Of a stretch of 42,021 bases of DNA, positions 39,418 through 42,021 are shown piece by piece. The DNA is taken from assembly GCF_015668195.1 (NCBI RefSeq), contig NZ_JADPFC010000011.1, forward strand, positions 1 through 42,021. The letters are read 5' to 3'. How positions within the stretch are numbered: the stretch's first letter is position 1; each line of letters opens with the position of its first letter. Both the position numbers and the translations under genes were made by a program. The stretch comes from Romboutsia_C sp015668195 (GTDB taxonomy: Bacteria > Bacillota > Clostridia > Peptostreptococcales > Peptostreptococcaceae). Under the pieces are notes generated by a model. The model did no database searches and was not told the DNA's origin. It saw only the letters and a list, made by a program, of their open reading frames with translations.

Positions 39418-39441
39418 TTTTATATAAGTTATAATAATATC

Positions 39442-39551
39442 TATAACTAAGGTGAATTGTTTTTTTCGAACTGCAGAAATAAAATGTAGTAGTTGTTAGA
39501 CCTAGTAACTAACATTAAAGGAGCAGAGAGCCCAACTCTCGCTCCTTTTTA
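39442..39551 (+). ncRNA. Predicted small RNA, cassette 2
   Basis: A TATAAT box (39430-39435) with weak -35. The body has AGAAATAAAATGTAGTAG, shared with cassette 6, so the two are paralogous. Terminator GGAGC...GAGAG / CTCTCGCTCC with TTTTT (39519-39550). Confidence 0.45.
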
Positions 39552-39605
39552 TTTTTGTTTATTATTTTGCTTGAATAATATCTAAGAATATAATATTATT
39601 TTATA

Positions 39606-39681
39606 TATAAAAATTAAATCTTTTTAGAAAATATTCTCAAAAAAAGGCTCGGTATTATATTTATATACCGAGCCTTTTTTT
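39606..39681 (+). ncRNA. Predicted small RNA, cassette 3
   Basis: Promoter TTGAAT (39571-39576), 17 nt, TATTAT (39594-39599). Terminator with perfect 10-bp arms GGCTCGGTAT / ATACCGAGCC and seven Ts (39646-39681). Confidence 0.5.
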
Positions 39682-39742
39682 GTGCATCTTAAAATAGGTT
39701 AAAACATTTGACTTTAAAATATTCTTTTGATAATATTGTAGA

Positions 39743-39850
39743 CAATCATTATTTATTTTTTATAGTATTTTTTAAATCATACTATATACTTTCTTAATTT
39801 GTTATGAGGAATAAATGACTATCCTAAATAGGGTAGTCATTTATTTTTTT
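39743..39850 (+). ncRNA. Predicted small RNA, cassette 4
   Basis: Promoter TTGACT (39708-39713), 17 nt ending TTTTGA, TAATAT (39731-39736); nearly the same as the cassette 1 promoter. Terminator AAATGACTA / TAGTCATTT plus seven Ts (39813-39850). A TATAGTAT / ATACTATA hairpin lies inside the transcript. Confidence 0.5.
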
Positions 39851-39940
39851 ATAAATAATTATATTATAAAAAGAATATATATAAATAACTTTATATTATT
39901 GTTTTTTGTAAAATGTTGTTATATTATGTATATAATCTTG

Positions 39941-40022
39941 ATGTAATTTTTTGCTATAAGTATTTTGCATAAGTATATGTAGTAAAAAGAGACTATCCAT
40001 ATATTGTATAGTCTCTTTTTTA
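39941..40022 (+). ncRNA. Predicted small RNA, cassette 5
   Basis: Promoter TTGTAA (39906-39911), 17 nt, TATATA. Terminator AGAGACTAT / ATAGTCTCT with six Ts (39988-40021). The promoter is weaker than others in the array. Confidence 0.42.
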
Positions 40023-40093
40023 TTAAAAATATATGTTTAGTATGTACATATTGAATATTTGAAGTTAAAATAAATATTAGATACTATTTTGGA

Positions 40094-40221
40094 TAATATA
40101 TTTTGAGAAACCTGATAAGAATGAACTTATCAACCTTCAAACTATAGAAGTAAAATGTAGTATTTTGAAATTTAGTAATAGGCTAAAAGGAGTAAAAGTT
40201 ATGATTTTTACTCCTTTTTAT
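40094..40221 (+). ncRNA. Predicted small RNA, cassette 6
   Basis: Promoter TTGAAG (40059-40064), 17 nt, TACTAT (40082-40087). Body contains AGAAGTAAAATGTAGTA as in cassette 2 and a GATAAG...CTTATC hairpin. Terminator AAAAGGAGTAAAA / TTTTTACTCCTTTTT (40185-40220). Confidence 0.48.
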
Positions 40222-40275
40222 TTTTTATAAGTAGTTTTCATTGAACTATATATATTTATACTCTAAAATATACTT

Positions 40276-40342
40276 AAGCCCAAAATTTGCGAATTAACAT
40301 AAATACAAAAAGGACTAGGTCGTACACCCCTAGTCCTTTTTA
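40276..40342 (+). ncRNA. Predicted small RNA, cassette 7
   Basis: Promoter TTGAAC (40241-40246), 17 nt, TAAAAT (40264-40269), with AGTAGTTTTCATTGA upstream as in the junction cassettes. Terminator AAAAAGGACTAGG / CCTAGTCCTTTTT (40308-40342). Confidence 0.5.
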
Positions 40343-40426
40343 CTTCAAATGGCGAAGTCCTTTGCAATGATATATATATTATATGTATAGAAATATTTTA
40401 TATTCTATTTATTATAATGTTTATGA

Positions 40427-40511
40427 TATAATACACATAGAAATTACAATCTAAGAGTGATGGTTTCTATACTAAAGAAAAATCACCTACTTCTTTACAG
40501 GAAGGAGGTGA
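40427..40511 (+). promoter_or_regulatory. Toxin mRNA promoter and folded leader
   Basis: Extended -10 TGATATAATAC (TATAAT at 40427-40432). The leader start GAAATTACAATCT (40440-40452) is perfectly complementary to 40680-40692 at the mRNA 3' end. TCACCTACTTC (40483-40493) pairs with GAAGGAGGTGA (40501-40511), hiding the GGAGG ribosome site. Confidence 0.65.
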
Positions 40512-40517
40512 GGAAGT

Positions 40518-40640
40518 ATGGAAATATTAATATTATTTTTAAAAAACTCTGATGCTATACTTATTAGTATACTTGGAGCTTTTATATATGATATATTAAA
40601 AATCACTCTTACTGGCAATAAGAGTGATTCTGAAAAATAA
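40518..40640 (+). CDS. Type I toxin candidate (40-residue membrane peptide)
   Basis: MEILILFLKNSDAILISILG then AFIYDILKITLTGNKSDSEK: a hydrophobic stretch with a charged tail, like Clostridial and other Gram-positive type I toxins that depolarise membranes. GGAGG is 9 nt upstream but buried in a hairpin. The mRNA has long-range 5'-3' complementarity, as in hok-like and Clostridioides toxins. A facing antisense RNA covers its 3' half. On a phage-plasmid this would kill plasmid-free cells or act on infected cells. No close homologue could be named from memory. Confidence 0.65.
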   Translation: MEILILFLKNSDAILISILGAFIYDILKITLTGNKSDSEK

Positions 40641-40698
40641 TTTTTAACTAATTAAATAGAAATCACACTCTAGGCTAAAAGATTGTAATTTCTTTTAT
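40595..40698 (-). ncRNA. Antisense RNA antitoxin candidate
   Basis: Minus strand: TATAAT (plus 40710-40705) with a poor -35, start near 40698. It ends at a perfect 11-bp hairpin AATCACTCTTA / TAAGAGTGATT (40601-40629) followed on this strand by TTTTTAATAT. It overlaps the 3' half of the toxin ORF and the 3' pairing arm of its mRNA. This facing layout is that of known type I pairs in Clostridioides. Confidence 0.55.
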
Positions 40699-40710
40699 GA
40701 TTATATTATA

Positions 40711-40737
40711 CACTAGATAAATATATTTATGCTAGTT
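40711..40737. promoter_or_regulatory. Palindrome upstream of the antisense promoter
   Basis: ACTAGATAAATATATTTAT then GCTAGT: a near-perfect inverted repeat spanning the -35 region of the antisense RNA. It could be an operator or a weak terminator of the toxin mRNA. Confidence 0.4.
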
Positions 40738-40775
40738 ATTTTATAATATATTCTTATTTTTATAGTTTTTAGATT

Positions 40776-40808
40776 AAAAAGCACTAATAATATTCTTAGT
40801 GCTTTTTA
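40776..40808. terminator. Bidirectional terminator
   Basis: AAAAAGCACTAA and TTAGTGCTTTTT arms around a short loop. It lies just past the stop of the minus-strand gene and after the toxin locus. Confidence 0.8.
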
Positions 40809-40813
40809 TTTTT

Positions 40814-41143
40814 TCATGATAATTCTCCTTTTAAACTATTTAGTTTTTTCAAATTATTTAATTCTTTCTGTATTTCTATAACATGTACATAATTATGTTC
40901 AGCAATTTCAAAAACATTTTCAAATGGTAATACAACAACTTTCTTTATCAAGCTTAATTCATCATAATGTAATTTACCTGAATTATAATAAAACTCATTT
41001 AATTTTTTTAAATCAATTCTAGTTAGTCTTGAAATAGTTTCTAATGAAAATTTATACTCTTCAATGAAATAATAAAGTTTCTCTAAAAAACTTATTGCTA
41101 TTTCTTCATCTTTTTTAAATAAAAATCGTTCATCATCAATCAT
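40814..41143 (-). CDS. Small HTH-like regulator candidate
   Basis: 109 residues, helical. The segment FSLETISRLTRIDLKKLNEFYY (about 34-55) looks like a helix-turn-helix, followed by a YDELSLIKKVVVLPFENVFE stretch as in small Clostridial regulators with a degenerate XRE fold. GGAGG precedes the ATG. It is the only typical protein gene in the small-RNA zone, so it may control those promoters. The family call is tentative. Confidence 0.5.
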   Translation of the reverse strand: MIDDERFLFKKDEEIAISFLEKLYYFIEEYKFSLETISRLTRIDLKKLNEFYYNSGKLHYDELSLIKKVVVLPFENVFEIAEHNYVHVIEIQKELNNLKKLNSLKGELS

Positions 41144-41347
41144 AATAAATCCTCCTATAGTTTATTTTTATTATAAAAAAGTATAACATTACAAATTTTT
41201 ACAGTAAATTATTTTTAATTACAATTATTGACAATTGAAATTAATATATTAATTTCATTGATTTTTTATATAATAAAATAATGTGAACTTTATATATTTA
41301 CACATCTTATAAAAGATTTGGTATATCATCTAGTCATTTCAATGTAT
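41144..41347. other. AT-rich gap before the second cassette cluster
   Basis: No ORF or strong hairpin was seen. It probably holds the promoter of the minus-strand gene: TTGTCAATAATTG-like words on the minus strand near 41230, not resolved. Confidence 0.35.
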
Positions 41348-41382
41348 TTGACTTTAAAAGTATTTTTTGATAGTATTAAAAT

Positions 41383-41466
41383 TGTAATTTAAAGTCACTT
41401 TTGAATTATCTTCTATGGATTTTTACTTCAAAGGAAAATAAGTTTAAAGATTTATTTTCCTTTTTA
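41383..41466 (+). ncRNA. Predicted small RNA, cassette 8
   Basis: Promoter TTGACT (41348-41353), 17 nt ending TTTTTTGA, TAGTAT (41371-41376). Terminator AAAGGAAAATAA / TTATTTTCCTTT with T-run (41430-41466). Confidence 0.5.
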
Positions 41467-41523
41467 TTTTTTTGATATGTTGTTTTAATTGAATTTAATT
41501 TTTTTTTAATATAAAATAAAATA

Positions 41524-41603
41524 GTCTAAATCTCCATAACATATACGTTTAAATAGTTAAGTGATTAAAAGGATTAGGTAATATACCTGATCCTTTTAAT
41601 CAT
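41524..41603 (+). ncRNA. Predicted small RNA, cassette 9
   Basis: Promoter TTGAAT (41489-41494), 17 nt, TAAAAT (41512-41517). Hairpin GATTAAAAGGAT / ATCCTTTTAATC (41573-41601). Its end abuts the next promoter, so cassettes are packed end to end. Confidence 0.48.
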
Positions 41604-41638
41604 TTGACATTAAAATTTTATTTTGATATTATGTTAAA

Positions 41639-41747
41639 TAAATAGTTGCTAACTATCAAAATAAATGTCGTTTTATTAAATGTATTATTTAATCTATTTT
41701 TTTCTCAAAAAGGTAAATGAGTTCTGATGAATTCATTTACCTTTTTT
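41639..41747 (+). ncRNA. Predicted small RNA, cassette 10
   Basis: Promoter TTGACA (41604-41609), 17 nt ending TTTTGA, TATTAT (41627-41632): near consensus. Terminator AAAAAGGTAAATGA / TTCATTTACCTTTTTT (41707-41747). The body has a TAGTTGCTAACTA inverted repeat. Confidence 0.52.
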
Positions 41748-41917
41748 ATTTATATTTTTGTGTCAAAAATAGTATTATTATTTTTGAAATATTTCATATA
41801 TTTTTTCTAGTTTTTTTGAAATATAAACTTTATAAAAAATAAAGCATTTCATAAAGTAGACTTTTTGACATAGTATAAATTTAATAAAAAATATTTTATA
41901 ACTATAGGTAGTTTTAT
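41748..41917. other. Gap before the junction cassette
   Basis: AT-rich with no ORF. From 41863 it is near-identical to 243-300, including a TTGACA word that is conserved in both copies without a clear -10 partner, and the GGTAGTTTTATTTGA element. Confidence 0.4.
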
Positions 41918-42021
41918 TTGATTTTTTAAATTTTTTTTGATATTATACATTTAAATTTTTTATTACTCTAAAATTTTCATCATGAAAAAGGAGCAAAAGT
42001 ATAACTCTTGCTCCTTTTTTA
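41918..42021 (+). ncRNA. Predicted small RNA across the contig junction
   Basis: Promoter TTGATT (41918-41923), 17 nt ending TTTTTTGA, TATTAT (41941-41946). The transcript should start near 41953 and end at the GGAGCAAAAGT / ACTCTTGCTCC terminator. The last 77 bases are repeated at 1-77, so in the circle the transcript is about 70 nt. It is the near-twin of the cassette at 332-411. Confidence 0.5.
41945..42021. repeat. Terminal direct repeat (circular overlap, right copy)
   Basis: Identical to 1-77; see the left copy. One of the two should be removed when closing the circle. Confidence 0.9.

Noticed and set aside
40344..40372. Extra hairpin ACTTC/GAAGT after cassette 7
   Set aside because: Short 5-bp stem in AT-rich sequence with no promoter or tail; could be chance.
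39316..42021. tRNA cluster
   Set aside because: No cloverleaf, no TTCRA loop or CCA-like end; the units end in long terminator stems.

Overview
This 42,021-base window looks like the complete genome of a temperate phage that lives as a circular plasmid (a phage-plasmid) in a low-GC Gram-positive host. Very high AT content, heavy ATA/AGA codon use, GGAGG ribosome sites and the protein families all point to Clostridia. Peptostreptococcaceae or Clostridium is my best guess, but the sequence alone does not fix the genus. The first 77 and last 77 bases are identical, so the contig closes into a circle of 41,944 bp. No integrase or attachment site was seen. Instead there are plasmid partition genes and three different replication initiators.

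Layout. (1) 0-0.76 kb joined through the circle to 39.3-42.0 kb: an almost gene-free zone packed with short promoter-to-terminator cassettes on the + strand, predicted to make a family of small RNAs. A type I toxin-antitoxin locus and one small minus-strand gene of uncertain class lie among them. (2) 0.76-3.5 kb: a membrane protein divergent from a large P-loop ATPase (accessory, possibly defence), plus a minus-strand small RNA with twin AGGAG-loop hairpins. (3) 3.9-10.2 kb, minus strand: plasmid maintenance, with ParB, ParA, an AbrB-like protein, a Rep_3-type initiator with five 22-bp iterons and an AT-rich 10-mer region, an unknown protein, a stand-alone initiator tail peptide, a ribbon-helix-helix protein and a second winged-helix initiator with its own palindromes. 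(4) 10.2-13.4 kb: LexA, a CI-like repressor with operators, small early genes, a methyltransferase remnant and an HUH-type (rolling-circle-like) Rep. (5) 13.4-15.35 kb: nine near-identical long hairpins behind repeated promoter-like boxes. (6) 15.4-18.8 kb: a three-repeat Myb-like DNA-binding protein, many small early genes, a VRR-NUC nuclease and an ArpU-like late regulator. (7) 19.4-38.1 kb: a late operon with lambda-like packaging and head genes (Nu1/gpA terminase, gpB portal, protease-capsid fusion) and a P2/Mu-like contractile tail. The tail chaperone carries a -1 frameshift signal and the tape-measure gene is split by a 312-nt group I intron. (8) 38.1-39.3 kb: holin and amidase.

How it fits together. 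ParAB and the Rep proteins keep the prophage as a plasmid. CI and LexA control the switch to lytic growth. The HUH Rep and early genes follow, and the ArpU-like protein probably turns on packaging, head, tail and lysis genes. The main unexplained parts are the small-RNA cassette array across the junction, the hairpin array at 13.4-15.3 kb, and the spread of one C-terminal initiator tail over three proteins.
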